This document shows, piece by piece, positions 8,773 to 16,569 of a DNA stretch of 64,000 nt. Positions within the stretch are counted from its first letter, which is position 1, and every line of letters begins with the position of its first letter. The position numbers and the translations under genes were made by a program. Source of the DNA: Desulfovibrio sp. A2 (GTDB taxonomy: Bacteria; Desulfobacterota; Desulfovibrionia; Desulfovibrionales; Desulfovibrionaceae); NCBI RefSeq assembly GCF_000226255.1, contig NZ_AGFG01000019.1:62001-126000 (forward strand), in the 5' to 3' direction. The notes beneath the pieces are model-generated. The model had not been told where the DNA came from. It was given only the letters and a program-made list of their open reading frames with translations, and did no database searches.

Positions 8773-9474
8773 ATGACCAACGAAGAACTCATTCTCCAGC
8801 GTCTCGAGGCCATGGAAGAGCGGATCGCCTTCCTGCACGAGCGCGCGATGGGCACCAAATACTTCATCGAAGAAGTGACGCCCATCGGCAACCATGCCTT
8901 CCGCCTTATGGTGGAAGAATTGCAGGAAGTGCATGGCCGGGTGCATCTCGACGACATCTTCGAGTTGCTGCGTCGCGGCCTGCGCGGCGTCCCCAACCTG
9001 AACTACTGCCTCGACCAGTTGGAAAACCTCATCGACCTGTGGCGCACCATGCACCCAGCGGTGGCCCCCACCTGGCCTCACATCATCGAGGGGCTGGGCA
9101 AGTGGGAACGTGACGGCGTGTTCGCCAAGCTGGCGGCCCTGAAGGGCGCGGGCGGCAAGGTGCTGGACGCCAACACCCCCGAAGGCATCGAGAAGATGGG
9201 CGACGCGCTCGCCTTCATGACCGTGCTGCTGCAAAAGCTGGCCGATCCCAACGTGCAGGCCTTCCTGGCCCGCGCGGTGGACATGCTGGCCAAGCTGGAC
9301 CTGTCGCAGGCCAAGCCCGTGGGCATGTTCGGCATGGTCGGCGCCCTCGGTTCCAAGGAAGCCAAGGAAGGCCTTGGCGTTGCCATGGAAGTGCTGAAGG
9401 CTCTCGGCGCGCTGAAGGGCGACGGCTGCTGCGCCTGCGGCTGCGCCGCGCACGCCCCGGCCAAGAACGACTAG
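8773..9474 (+). CDS. DUF1641-domain protein
   Basis: A 233-residue soluble, mostly helical protein matching the DUF1641 family, whose genes often sit beside SQR-like flavoproteins; its biochemical role is unknown. The N-terminal helix (EELILQRLEAMEERIAFL) looks like a short coiled coil. The middle carries the family's recurrent pattern (KPVGMFGMVGALGSKEAKEG). The protein ends with a Cys-rich tail (GDGCCACGCAAHAP, four Cys in seven residues), which could bind metal or accept sulfane sulfur; that is inference from composition. A strong terminator follows 12 bases after the stop, so most transcripts of this operon probably end here. Confidence 0.85.
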   Translation: MTNEELILQRLEAMEERIAFLHERAMGTKYFIEEVTPIGNHAFRLMVEELQEVHGRVHLDDIFELLRRGLRGVPNLNYCLDQLENLIDLWRTMHPAVAPTWPHIIEGLGKWERDGVFAKLAALKGAGGKVLDANTPEGIEKMGDALAFMTVLLQKLADPNVQAFLARAVDMLAKLDLSQAKPVGMFGMVGALGSKEAKEGLGVAMEVLKALGALKGDGCCACGCAAHAPAKND

Positions 9475-9485
9475 CGACATCGAAC

Positions 9486-9525
9486 GGACCCGCCGTCGTC
9501 CACCTTGGCACGGCGGGTCCTTTTT
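9486..9525 (+). terminator. Rho-independent terminator after the DUF1641 gene
   Basis: An 11-bp perfect stem (GGACCCGCCGT, 9486-9496, with ACGGCGGGTCC, 9510-9520) is followed by TTTTT. The receiver gene begins 27 bases later, so it is made either by read-through or from its own start signal. Confidence 0.88.
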
Positions 9526-9551
9526 ACCCCCACCTTGTGAAGGAGTTATCA

Positions 9552-9938
9552 ATGTCCGCGACCAACATGAGTGCCGCCCACCGCCGCGTGCTCGTCGTCG
9601 ACAACGACCCCGTCGAGCGCGAACGCCTTGCCGGGCTGCTGACGGCGGAAGGACATGCCGTGCGCACCGCCGCCTCCACGCCCGAGGCTCTCGAGGCCGC
9701 CGCCACCTTCCGCCCTGACGTGATCACCCTGGAAATGGACCTGCCGAGCCCCGGCGGCACGGTGTTCTATGCCAGGCTGCGCCGCAGCCCTGCCCTGCGC
9801 GAAACCCCCGTGGTGGTCGTCAGCGGCGTGGGCCCCCGCCCCGCGCGCCTGGCCCGCCGCGTGCCCACCCACCAGAAGCCGGTGATGCCCGCCGCCCTGC
9901 TGGACGCCATCCGCAAGGCCGTTCCCGCCCACGCCTAG
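9552..9938 (+). CDS. Receiver-only response regulator with Glu at the phosphoacceptor position
   Basis: Single receiver (REC) domain of 128 residues with no output domain. The ATG at 9552 has AAGGAG upstream. Acidic pocket VVDNDP (Asp17, Asn18, Asp19), Ser91 (VVVVSG) and Lys109 (HQKPVMP) are in place. The phosphoacceptor segment reads PDVITLEMDLPSPGG, so Glu61 replaces the usual Asp. A Glu here often mimics the phosphorylated state, so the protein may be permanently active or may signal through binding alone. It lies downstream of the SQR-like/DUF1641 genes but beyond their terminator. The partner is unknown. Confidence 0.85.
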   Translation: MSATNMSAAHRRVLVVDNDPVERERLAGLLTAEGHAVRTAASTPEALEAAATFRPDVITLEMDLPSPGGTVFYARLRRSPALRETPVVVVSGVGPRPARLARRVPTHQKPVMPAALLDAIRKAVPAHA

Positions 9939-10355
9939 CATTGCCGTCTCCGTGGGCCGCTCCCGCTTGCGGCCATCCGCTTCGCCCGCCCCTACCCGCG
10001 CAGGTGAGCCATCCTCCTCCGGCTCGCCGCTCTTCACCGAATCGATAGCTCCGCTGCACCTCGATCCCGGTTCACCTGCGCAATTCGGATCAAATTGGTC
10101 AAATTCATACACAACAAGTAGGAATTTACCGCACTCCGCGCCCGCCCGGAATCCGGTGCGGCCGACGTGGCATGCTCTTCTCCCGACCAGCGCCACGCGC
10201 GCAAACGATGCGGGGCTCCCTGCCTTTCGGCAAGGAGCCCCGTGCGTCGCGTGCATCGGCCGTTGTGCGGCGCAAGGAGGAGGGAACCGCCGCGCGCGGC
10301 CTGTGCGTGGCGGCGCGGCAAGCGTGAAGGTACCCGCCGCGCCGCCAGCCGCCGG
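9939..10355. other. Intergenic region between convergent genes
   Basis: No gene seen in 417 bases. An AT-rich patch (about 10080-10135) holds GTAGGAATTTA, a minus-strand copy of the TTCCTAC motif discussed for 11315-11364. A long GC hairpin lies at 10211-10242. Confidence 0.5.
10211..10242. terminator. Long hairpin between convergent genes
   Basis: CGGGGCTCC (10211-10219) pairs with GGAGCCCCG (10234-10242), and an inner TGCC/GGCA stem lies in the loop. There is no U-tract on either strand, so simple intrinsic termination is uncertain. Its place between convergent genes suits a transcript end. Confidence 0.45.
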
Positions 10356-11066
10356 TTACTGGGCCGCACCCTCCGGCAGCGGGAAACAACGCAGCCAGCG
10401 CGCCGCGAGCTTTTCGGCCCGCGTCACGTCCTTGTCCTTCATCCTGTCGATGAGTTCGCGCCGGGCTTCCCCGGCCTTTGCAAAGCCCGCCGCCACGGCC
10501 AGGTCGAACCACATGTAGGCGCGCACGTCGCTGGCGGGCACGCCCGCGCCGTCACGACACATGGTGCCGAGCAGGTGCATGGCCTTGCCGTTGCCCAGGG
10601 TGGCGGCGCTGAGGAAGAGTTCGCGCGCCACCTTGCGCGAGGTGGCATCGGTGGTCTCGCCGTGGTAGGCAAGGCCCACGTTGCAACGGGCCTCCGCGGC
10701 CAGCAGGCGCGTCTTGCGCACGAAATCGCGCTTGGCGGCCACCAGTTCCATGCCGTACTGCTTGTCACGGAAGTCGGTGGGCAGATCGTCGTACACCGGT
10801 TCGCAGTTGTAGCCGCACTTGTCGGCCTTGCGGAACAGTTCCAGCGCCTTGCCGAAATCCTGCGCAACGCCCTTGCCGGTGGCGTGCAGCACGCCGTAGA
10901 AGTTGAGGGCCTCGTGATGCTCGGCCTTGGCCGCGCGGCCCAGCCACTGGGCGGCCTTGCCGAAGTCCTGCGCAACGCCGTTGCCTTCGTAGTACAACAT
11001 GCCAAGATTGAACTGGGCGCTTGCGTCGCCCGCCTCAGCCATCGCGAACATCTCCTGCACTTGCAT
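10356..11066 (-). CDS. Sel1-repeat (SLR) protein
   Basis: A 236-residue protein of Sel1-like helical repeats, a TPR-related fold used for protein-protein contacts. Repeats are visible as GDASAQFNLGMLYYEGNGVA (about residues 13-32), HEALNFYGVLHATGKGVA, ARCNVGLAYHGETT and GKAMHLLGTMCRDGAGVPAS, followed by a typical AYMWFDLAVAAGF repeat. No signal peptide is seen, so it is probably cytoplasmic. An AGGGGC precedes the ATG. It stands alone, with a long AT-rich leader region upstream that carries two direct operator-like repeats. The function is unknown; SLR proteins often act in regulation or envelope signalling. Confidence 0.85.
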   Translation of the reverse strand: MQVQEMFAMAEAGDASAQFNLGMLYYEGNGVAQDFGKAAQWLGRAAKAEHHEALNFYGVLHATGKGVAQDFGKALELFRKADKCGYNCEPVYDDLPTDFRDKQYGMELVAAKRDFVRKTRLLAAEARCNVGLAYHGETTDATSRKVARELFLSAATLGNGKAMHLLGTMCRDGAGVPASDVRAYMWFDLAVAAGFAKAGEARRELIDRMKDKDVTRAEKLAARWLRCFPLPEGAAQ

Positions 11067-11314
11067 TGGCTTGCCCCTGTGTACTGAAAGGTTGGGAAAT
11101 CCTGCCCCGGTGCTTCCGTCTGGCCCCCGCCGCCAGCGCCATCCAGCTGCGGGGACCGTGGCGGTTGCACCGCCGGGCCAGCTTGGGAAACCTCATCGCC
11201 TTGTTCCGGTATCCGGGCGGCCGCGGGGGCATGGTTCCGCGTGCTGACCGGGGTGATCCAGCGTAGACCTTCAGTCACCGGCACGGAGGTGCGGGTGGCA
11301 GTCCGCGTGTTCCG

Positions 11315-11364
11315 TTAATTCCTACCGTGCTGGTATGGGTTATTTCCTACCTAGCTGGTGTGAT
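11315..11364. repeat. Two 25-bp direct repeats, candidate operators
   Basis: Copies start at 11315 and 11340 with the pattern TTAWTTCCTACC, two bases, GCTGGT. Each has a small internal dyad (TACC...GGTA or GGTG). They overlap the -10 and early leader of the putative Sel1-gene promoter on the minus strand. The TTCCTAC core recurs at 11578 and, inverted, near 10127. Confidence 0.5.
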
Positions 11365-11372
11365 ATTGTCAA
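11344..11372 (-). promoter_or_regulatory. Putative promoter of the Sel1-repeat gene
   Basis: On the minus strand TTGACA (11367-11372) is followed after 17 bases by TAGGAA (11344-11349), a weak -10 that lies inside the second direct repeat. The leader would be about 270 bases. Confidence 0.4.
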
Positions 11373-11423
11373 CGGGACTTTCAAAAATTCTTTCAAAAAA
11401 TATACTGTTATTTTCCAGTATGA

Positions 11424-11465
11424 TAAAAAACAAGAGCGCCGGAATCCTTCATTCCGGCGCTCTTG
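11424..11465 (-). terminator. Rho-independent terminator of the export operon
   Basis: A perfect 15-bp stem (CAAGAGCGCCGGAAT, 11431-11445, with ATTCCGGCGCTCTTG, 11451-11465) is followed on the minus strand by TTTTTTATC. It is the first strong terminator downstream of the permease stop at 11691. Confidence 0.85.
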
Positions 11466-11576
11466 CATGGCGCGGGGGCATCCCCCGTGTACGGGTTTTT
11501 GCCCTGGCGGGGGCGTTATTCTGTCCCTGCTGTAATCAGCTGAAATAACACTGTCACGATGCGGCAGCGGCGATAA

Positions 11577-11594
11577 ATCCTACCAAAATAGGAT
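11577..11594. promoter_or_regulatory. Inverted repeat ATCCTA/TAGGAT
   Basis: Perfect 6-bp arms with a 6-base spacer (CCAAAA). It shares the TCCTACC core with the direct repeats at 11315-11364, so it may bind the same regulator; this is pattern-based only. Confidence 0.35.
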
Positions 11595-11603
11595 GCTATC
11601 GTG

Positions 11604-11709
11604 GCGTCAGGCCGCGCGTAGCGCGACTCAAGCATCAGGCCGCGCGTAGCGCGACTCAAGCATCAGGCCGCACGCAGCGCGACTCGAGCATCAGGCCGCG
11701 CGCAGCGCG
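11604..11709. repeat. 28-bp tandem array derived from the permease 3' end
   Basis: Three full 28-bp units (11604-11631, 11632-11659, 11660-11687) and a partial fourth (11688-11709). The partial unit is the end of the permease coding sequence, including its stop codon (the LRAA-stop region). The units further downstream are copies of that end, with only a few base changes between units. This points to recent tandem duplication starting at the gene end. Confidence 0.85.
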
Positions 11710-12866
11710 TCCACGATAACCAGCCGCGCGGCCTTGATGGCGGGCAGTATGCCCCCCAGGCAGCCCATGAACGTGCCGAACAGCAACGACCAGATGGCGA
11801 TGCGCGGACTGAGGGTGAAGCTGAACGCCAGCTCCGAGAAGGTCTGGAAATTCATGGTGGAGATGGTCACGAATTGCAGGGTGGAAGCCAGCAGCAGCCC
11901 GATGGCCCCGCCGCTGCCGCCCAGCAGCAACGACTCCACGAGAAACGCACGCAGGATGTCCCGCCGCTGAAACCCGATGGCCCGCAGGGTGCCTATCTCG
12001 CGCACCCGGTTGGCCACGGCGGCGTGCATGGTGATCATGCCCCCGATGATGGCCCCCAGTGAAAATATGGCGGGCAGCATGGTGCCCAGCACCCCCAGGA
12101 ACTTGGCCATCATTTCCGACTGTTCCTCGTAGAACCGTGTTTCCCGCTTGCCCTCCAGTTGCAGGCGCGGGTCCGCCGCAAGGCCCGCCCGCAGCCCATC
12201 AAGCCCCGCCTGCCCGTCCCGCTCGTTCATGCGGGCCACCACCACCGAGTAGGAACTGCGGCGAAACGCGGCCATCAACTGGTCCACGTCGCCCCACACC
12301 TCTGAACTGAAGCCCGTGGCCCCGGCCTCGAATATGCCCACCACGGTCCAGTCGCGCATGGCGAAGCGCAGGCTTTCGCCGATGCCCGTGCCGCTGAACC
12401 GCCGGGCGATGCTCTCACCGGCGATGATCTCGGACGTGCCGAAGCGCGGCATGCGCCCTTCCTTCAGCTTCACCTGCGGGCGCAGTTCCAGCGAATGGGT
12501 GCCGATGCCCCGGATGACCACGTTGGACGGCTTGGTGGTGCCGCGCTTGTTCAGGGTGATCAGCACCACCAGTTCGCGCGCGGCCAACGGCCCGCCGTCG
12601 GCGGCGCGGGCCACCTGGGGCAGGCTTTCCACCAGCGGGGCCTGGTCGCGGTCCACGGCGCTTTCCATCTCGGACTTGGCCCCCTGCCGCAGCAGCACGG
12701 CATTGTCGGGCGAACCGGTAAGCACCAGCGTGGTGCGCAGCCCTTCGGACAGCATGAGCATGGCCGCGAACACGAACACCACCAGCGCCATGCCCCCCAC
12801 GGTCAGGGCCGTGGTCAGGCGGCGCGCCAGCATGTTGCGCAGGCTGTAGGAAAAGAGCGAGGCCAT
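11691..12866 (-). CDS. MacB/FtsX-type ABC transporter permease (second permease)
   Basis: A 391-residue permease with an N-terminal membrane helix (TALTVGGMALVVFVFAAML), a ~210-residue periplasmic domain (about residues 45-255) and three C-terminal helices (AIFSLGAIIGGMITMHAA and onward). The cytoplasmic coupling motif VREIGTLRAIGFQRRDI is typical of the MacB/FtsX/LolC superfamily. It is the last gene of a fusion protein-ATPase-permease-permease operon and lies nine bases after the other permease, so the two probably form a heterodimer. The substrate is unknown. The last codons are the source of the 28-bp tandem repeat downstream. Confidence 0.9.
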   Translation of the reverse strand: MASLFSYSLRNMLARRLTTALTVGGMALVVFVFAAMLMLSEGLRTTLVLTGSPDNAVLLRQGAKSEMESAVDRDQAPLVESLPQVARAADGGPLAARELVVLITLNKRGTTKPSNVVIRGIGTHSLELRPQVKLKEGRMPRFGTSEIIAGESIARRFSGTGIGESLRFAMRDWTVVGIFEAGATGFSSEVWGDVDQLMAAFRRSSYSVVVARMNERDGQAGLDGLRAGLAADPRLQLEGKRETRFYEEQSEMMAKFLGVLGTMLPAIFSLGAIIGGMITMHAAVANRVREIGTLRAIGFQRRDILRAFLVESLLLGGSGGAIGLLLASTLQFVTISTMNFQTFSELAFSFTLSPRIAIWSLLFGTFMGCLGGILPAIKAARLVIVDALRAA

Positions 12867-12875
12867 GCCGTTTCC

Positions 12876-14027
12876 CTATCTTCCCAGCACGTCGGCGATG
12901 CGCACCTGCCGCGCCCGCAGCGCGGGCACGACGCCCGCCACCAGCCCCACCAGCGCCGCCGCCCCGCCTTGCAGGACCAACGTTTCGCCAGACAGCAGGA
13001 ACACCGGAAAGTAGTCGCCCAGCACCTGAGAGATGACGCCCGTGACCGGCACCGAAAGCGCGCACCCGGCCAGCCCGCCCAGCAGCGACAGGGCCAGCGC
13101 CTCGCCTGTCACCAGCAGCGCGATGTACCCGCCGCCGAAGCCCAGCGCCTTCAGGGTGGCGAATTCGCCCATGCGTTCGCGCGCGGACATGGCCATGGTG
13201 TTGGCCGCCACCGCCATGATGATCACGATGACGATGCCCGACACCAGCCGGATGGCCACGATGATGGCCTCGCTCATGGAGATGAACCCCATCTGGAAGG
13301 CCTGTTCCGTCTCGGTCAGGGTTTCTGCCAGCGAGTTGCGGAAGCGGGCGTCGGTGTCGGCCGCCACGCGGGCGGCGTTTTCGGCCCGGTCCACGCCGAT
13401 CATGTAGAAGCCCACGTGGTCGGCGCGGGCGGGGCGCTCCACCTTCATCCGCTCGTTCAGGTATTCCCAGTGGAAGAAGGCCTGCGTCTCGTCGGTGTTG
13501 GGGTAGCGCCCGTTGTAGATGGCCCGCACCACCAGGTTCCAGTCGCCGGGGTAGATGGTGCCCTTGAGCGGCACGGTGTCGCCCAGCTTCCAGCCAAAGC
13601 GCCGGGCCAGCTTGGCCCCCACGGCCATGCCCTTGCGGTCGCGCAGCAGCGCGGCCTTCTGGTCGGCGGGGATGACGAATTCCGGGTACAGGTCCAGGTA
13701 GCTGCGCATGTCCACGGTGAAGTTGGCGAAGAAGTTCTTCTCGTCCACGTAGTACGCGCCGAACCAGTTGCCCCACGAAAGGTGGGTCACCCCCTCCACC
13801 GCGCGGATCTTGCCTGCGTAGGCGATGGGCAGGGGAAACACCAGCGAGATGGCGTTGCGGGTGATCAGGCGGTTGGCGGCGGATGCGGAAACCCCGGCGT
13901 ACCAGGCCTCCACCGTGGTGCGCAGCAGGCCGAAGGCCATGATGGAAATGGCGATGCCGAGCACCGTCAGCGCGTTGCGCAGCGGGTGCCGGGCCAGGTT
14001 GCGCAGCACGAACCTAAGGGTGAGCAT
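12876..14027 (-). CDS. MacB/FtsX-type ABC transporter permease (first permease)
   Basis: A 383-residue permease. The start at 14027 (MLTLRFVLRNLARHPLRNAL) overlaps the ATPase stop by 14 bases; the frame continues upstream only as an artefact inside the ATPase gene. It has an N-terminal helix (ALTVLGIAISIMAFGLL), a large periplasmic domain and C-terminal helices (IRLVSGIVIVIIMAVAANTM). The coupling motif is RERMGEFATLKALGF. It works with the adjacent ATPase and fusion protein to move an unknown substrate from or across the inner membrane. Confidence 0.9.
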   Translation of the reverse strand: MLTLRFVLRNLARHPLRNALTVLGIAISIMAFGLLRTTVEAWYAGVSASAANRLITRNAISLVFPLPIAYAGKIRAVEGVTHLSWGNWFGAYYVDEKNFFANFTVDMRSYLDLYPEFVIPADQKAALLRDRKGMAVGAKLARRFGWKLGDTVPLKGTIYPGDWNLVVRAIYNGRYPNTDETQAFFHWEYLNERMKVERPARADHVGFYMIGVDRAENAARVAADTDARFRNSLAETLTETEQAFQMGFISMSEAIIVAIRLVSGIVIVIIMAVAANTMAMSARERMGEFATLKALGFGGGYIALLVTGEALALSLLGGLAGCALSVPVTGVISQVLGDYFPVFLLSGETLVLQGGAAALVGLVAGVVPALRARQVRIADVLGR

Positions 14028-14841
14028 CGGCCAGTTCGCCCTTTTCCAGCAGTTGCAGGCGGCCCGCCCGTTCCGCCGCGCGCGGGTCGTGGGTGACCAT
14101 GATGATGGTCTTGCCCATGGTGCGGTTAAGCCCGTCCATGAGGTCCAGGATTTCCCCGGCGGACACGCGGTCAAGGTCGCCGGTGGGCTCGTCGGCCACC
14201 AGGATGTCCGGGTCGCCCACCAGGGCGCGGGCGATGGCGGTGCGCTGCTGCTGCCCGCCGGAAAGCTGGCCGGGGTAGTGGTCCATGCGGTCGGACAGGC
14301 CCACCATGGACAGCGCCGTGCGCGCACGTTCGCGGCGTTCGCGCCCGGACAGAGGCGTGAGCAAGAGCGGCAGTTCCACGTTCTCCAGCGCGTTCAGCAC
14401 CGGAATGAGGTTGTAGAACTGGAAGATGAACCCCACGCTGCGGCTGCGCCAGCGGGCCAGGTCCGCCTCGTCCAGGGTGGTGATGTCCGTCTCGCCCACG
14501 AAGATGGACCCGGCGTCCACCCTGTCGATGCCCGCGATGAGGTTCAGCAGGGTGGATTTGCCCGAGCCGGACGGTCCCATGAGGGCCAGGAATTCGCCGG
14601 GGGCCACGGTCAGGTTCACGCTGGTCAGCACCGGCACCACCTGCGCGCCCCGCCGGTAGGCCTTGGATACGCCCACAAGGCGGATGGGCGGGCTGGCCGT
14701 GGCGGTGCGCCCAACTGTGCCGCCAGGGCCAAGCGCGGCGGCGTGCCCCGGCGCGGCGTCACTATCGGGCTGGCCGATTCCAACATCCTGTTGAACGGCG
14801 AGTTCGATGCCCTGCCGCGAGACTTCGCGCCCGTTGGTCAT
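14014..14841 (-). CDS. ABC transporter ATP-binding protein (MacB/LolD type)
   Basis: A 275-residue ATPase that powers the two adjacent permeases. Walker A GPSGSGKST, Q-loop FIFQFYNLIPVLNALENV, signature LSGGQQQRTAIARAL, Walker B ILVADEPTGDLD and H-loop MVTHD are all present. The first ~50 residues are a low-complexity leader before the conserved IRLVGVSKAYRRG. The ATG overlaps the stop of the fusion-protein gene (ATGA), so translation is coupled. The FQFYNLIP and EPTGDLD forms are typical of the LolD/MacB branch. Confidence 0.95.
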   Translation of the reverse strand: MTNGREVSRQGIELAVQQDVGIGQPDSDAAPGHAAALGPGGTVGRTATASPPIRLVGVSKAYRRGAQVVPVLTSVNLTVAPGEFLALMGPSGSGKSTLLNLIAGIDRVDAGSIFVGETDITTLDEADLARWRSRSVGFIFQFYNLIPVLNALENVELPLLLTPLSGRERRERARTALSMVGLSDRMDHYPGQLSGGQQQRTAIARALVGDPDILVADEPTGDLDRVSAGEILDLMDGLNRTMGKTIIMVTHDPRAAERAGRLQLLEKGELADAHP

Positions 14842-16124
14842 GGCTGCATCCGCACGCGGTCGCCGTCGGCAAGGTCGGCGGGCGGGTCGGCCACCACGCG
14901 GTCGCCCTCCGCCGGGCCGGACAGCAGTTCCACCGCATCGCCAAGGGCCATGCCGGTGCGCACGGAAGCGCGCCGGGCCACGCCCTCGCGCACCATGAAC
15001 ACGAAACGGGACTCGCCCTCCCCGCGCACGGCGGTGCCGGGCACGGCCGGGCGGGGGCGTCGCTCTTCCGGGGTGGGCGCGCGGTCCAGAAAGGCCACGC
15101 GGGCGCTCATTTCCGGCAGCACGCGCGGGTCCAGCGCGTCGAAGGCCACCTTGACCATGACCGATGCCTTGCTGCGGTCCGCCGTGGGCACGATGACGTG
15201 CACCCGGCCGGGAAAGCGTTCGTCGGGCAGGGCGTCCAGCGCTATTTCGCACGGCGCGCCGGGCTTCACCCGGCCCACGCTGGATTCGCTGACGTCCGTC
15301 TCCACCAGCAGCGAACCCATGTCGGCGATGGTCACCACGCTGGCCTTGGCGTTGGCCGCCGCGCCGAGGGGGGTGATGATGTCGCCCACGTCGGCGTTCT
15401 TGGTCAGCACCACGGCATCGAAGGGCGCGCGGATGAAGGTGTATTCCAGTTGCGTCGCGGCCTCGCGCCGGGTGGCGGTGGCGGCGTCCAGGGATTCGCG
15501 GGCCACGCGCGCGGCGGCGGCGGCCGTCAGCGCGCGGGTTTCCGCCGTGTCCAGGTCGGACCGGGAAATCACGTTCTCCGCCAGCAGCTTGCGCATGCGG
15601 GCGTGGTTGCGGTTGGCGTCCAGCAGCTCCGCGTCGGCCCGGCCGATGTCGGCCCGCGCGCCGCGTTCGTTGGCCTGGGCGCGGTCCAGGGCGGCACGCG
15701 CGTCGTCGCTTTCCAGCCGCGCCAGCACCTGCCCGGCGGTCACCCGGCTGCCCTCCTCCACCCCCAGCCATTCCAGCCGCGAGGTGATCTTGGAAGCCAC
15801 CGATGCCTTGCGCTGCGCGGTGACGTAGCCACTGGAAACCAGCGTGGTCATGGACTGGGTGGGGTACACCCGCGCCACCACGGCAAGCCGCACCTCGCGC
15901 TCGGACGGAAACAGCAGCCGCACAGCTACGGCCGCGCCCACCAGCGCCACCGCCAGCAGCAGCCACGGCCAGCGCCGCCGGGACGAACGCCGGGGCGACT
16001 GCCAGCCGGTCTTGTCGATGGACAGCCTGCCGAGATCGGGTTGCGCGGTTTCGCCCGCCCGAGGAGCGGCTGAAGCTGCGCCGCCAGCCGAAGAAGAGGA
16101 GGATGAAGCGTCGGAAGATGTCAT
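14838..16124 (-). CDS. HlyD/MacA-family membrane fusion protein
   Basis: Periplasmic adaptor of 428 residues, first gene of the export operon. It has a Ser/Ala-rich cytoplasmic leader, one membrane helix (WPWLLLAVALVGAAVAVRLLF, about residues 50-70) and then the usual lipoyl/beta-barrel parts. VSSGYVTAQRKASVASKI begins the barrel-sandwich domain, a helical hairpin of ~100 residues (ALDRAQANERGARADIGRAD) follows, and YTFIRAPFDAVVL closes the lipoyl half. The chosen Met (MTSSDAS) lacks a clear ribosome site; an upstream Met at 16151 is possible. It would link the ABC pump to an outer-membrane partner, but no TolC homologue lies nearby. Confidence 0.9.
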   Translation of the reverse strand: MTSSDASSSSSSAGGAASAAPRAGETAQPDLGRLSIDKTGWQSPRRSSRRRWPWLLLAVALVGAAVAVRLLFPSEREVRLAVVARVYPTQSMTTLVSSGYVTAQRKASVASKITSRLEWLGVEEGSRVTAGQVLARLESDDARAALDRAQANERGARADIGRADAELLDANRNHARMRKLLAENVISRSDLDTAETRALTAAAAARVARESLDAATATRREAATQLEYTFIRAPFDAVVLTKNADVGDIITPLGAAANAKASVVTIADMGSLLVETDVSESSVGRVKPGAPCEIALDALPDERFPGRVHVIVPTADRSKASVMVKVAFDALDPRVLPEMSARVAFLDRAPTPEERRPRPAVPGTAVRGEGESRFVFMVREGVARRASVRTGMALGDAVELLSGPAEGDRVVADPPADLADGDRVRMQP

Positions 16125-16569
16125 GTGTGCTCGCACGGCATCACGGTCCATGAAGGGGATATGCCCCGCGCAACGGCCACATGGCGGCATGCGGCGGGCA
16201 CCGGCACCATACCAGAACATGCTTTGCGCGCAAACGCATAGCCCGCGTCGCGTGGCCGCGCGTTTCACCGGTTGCCGTTTTCCCCATCCCATGGCGGACG
16301 TCGCGCCCAACCGTTACTGTCTCACGGCCCACAACATTCGCCGTTACATGGCGCGCCGCAAAAAATAAAGCGTTACTGCATGGTAAAGTTACAGATGAAA
16401 ATTTCTCTGATACTTGACCGAAAAATGGAAAGGCGATAGCACACAGGACACTCCGGTTCAGCCCGCGCACGGCATACCGACTCATGCGGCATTGCCCTAC
16501 CTTTCCGATACGGGCACGGGACCATGCGTCCTCCGGACGACACGACCAACGAACAGCACAGGTTTGCAC
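16125..16569. other. Divergent intergenic region with repeated GTTAC sites
   Basis: No gene is supported in 445 bases. GTTAC occurs at 16313, 16343, 16372 and 16388, three of them as CGTTAC. TTAC (16373-16376) and GTAA (16383-16386) also form a dyad. The AT-rich stretch 16360-16430 probably holds the promoter of the export operon. Confidence 0.45.

Larger units (their letters stand above)
11067..11690. other. Intergenic region with operators, terminator and tandem repeats
   Basis: No gene is supported in 624 bases. From right to left it holds the 28-bp tandem array copied from the permease 3' end (11604-11709), an ATCCTA/TAGGAT dyad (11577-11594), the terminator of the export operon (11424-11465), a putative minus-strand promoter (11344-11372) and two 25-bp direct repeats (11315-11364). 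Confidence 0.6.

Noticed and set aside
11604..11709. Possible CRISPR array
   Set aside because: The 28-bp units are contiguous without spacers and derive from the end of a coding sequence.
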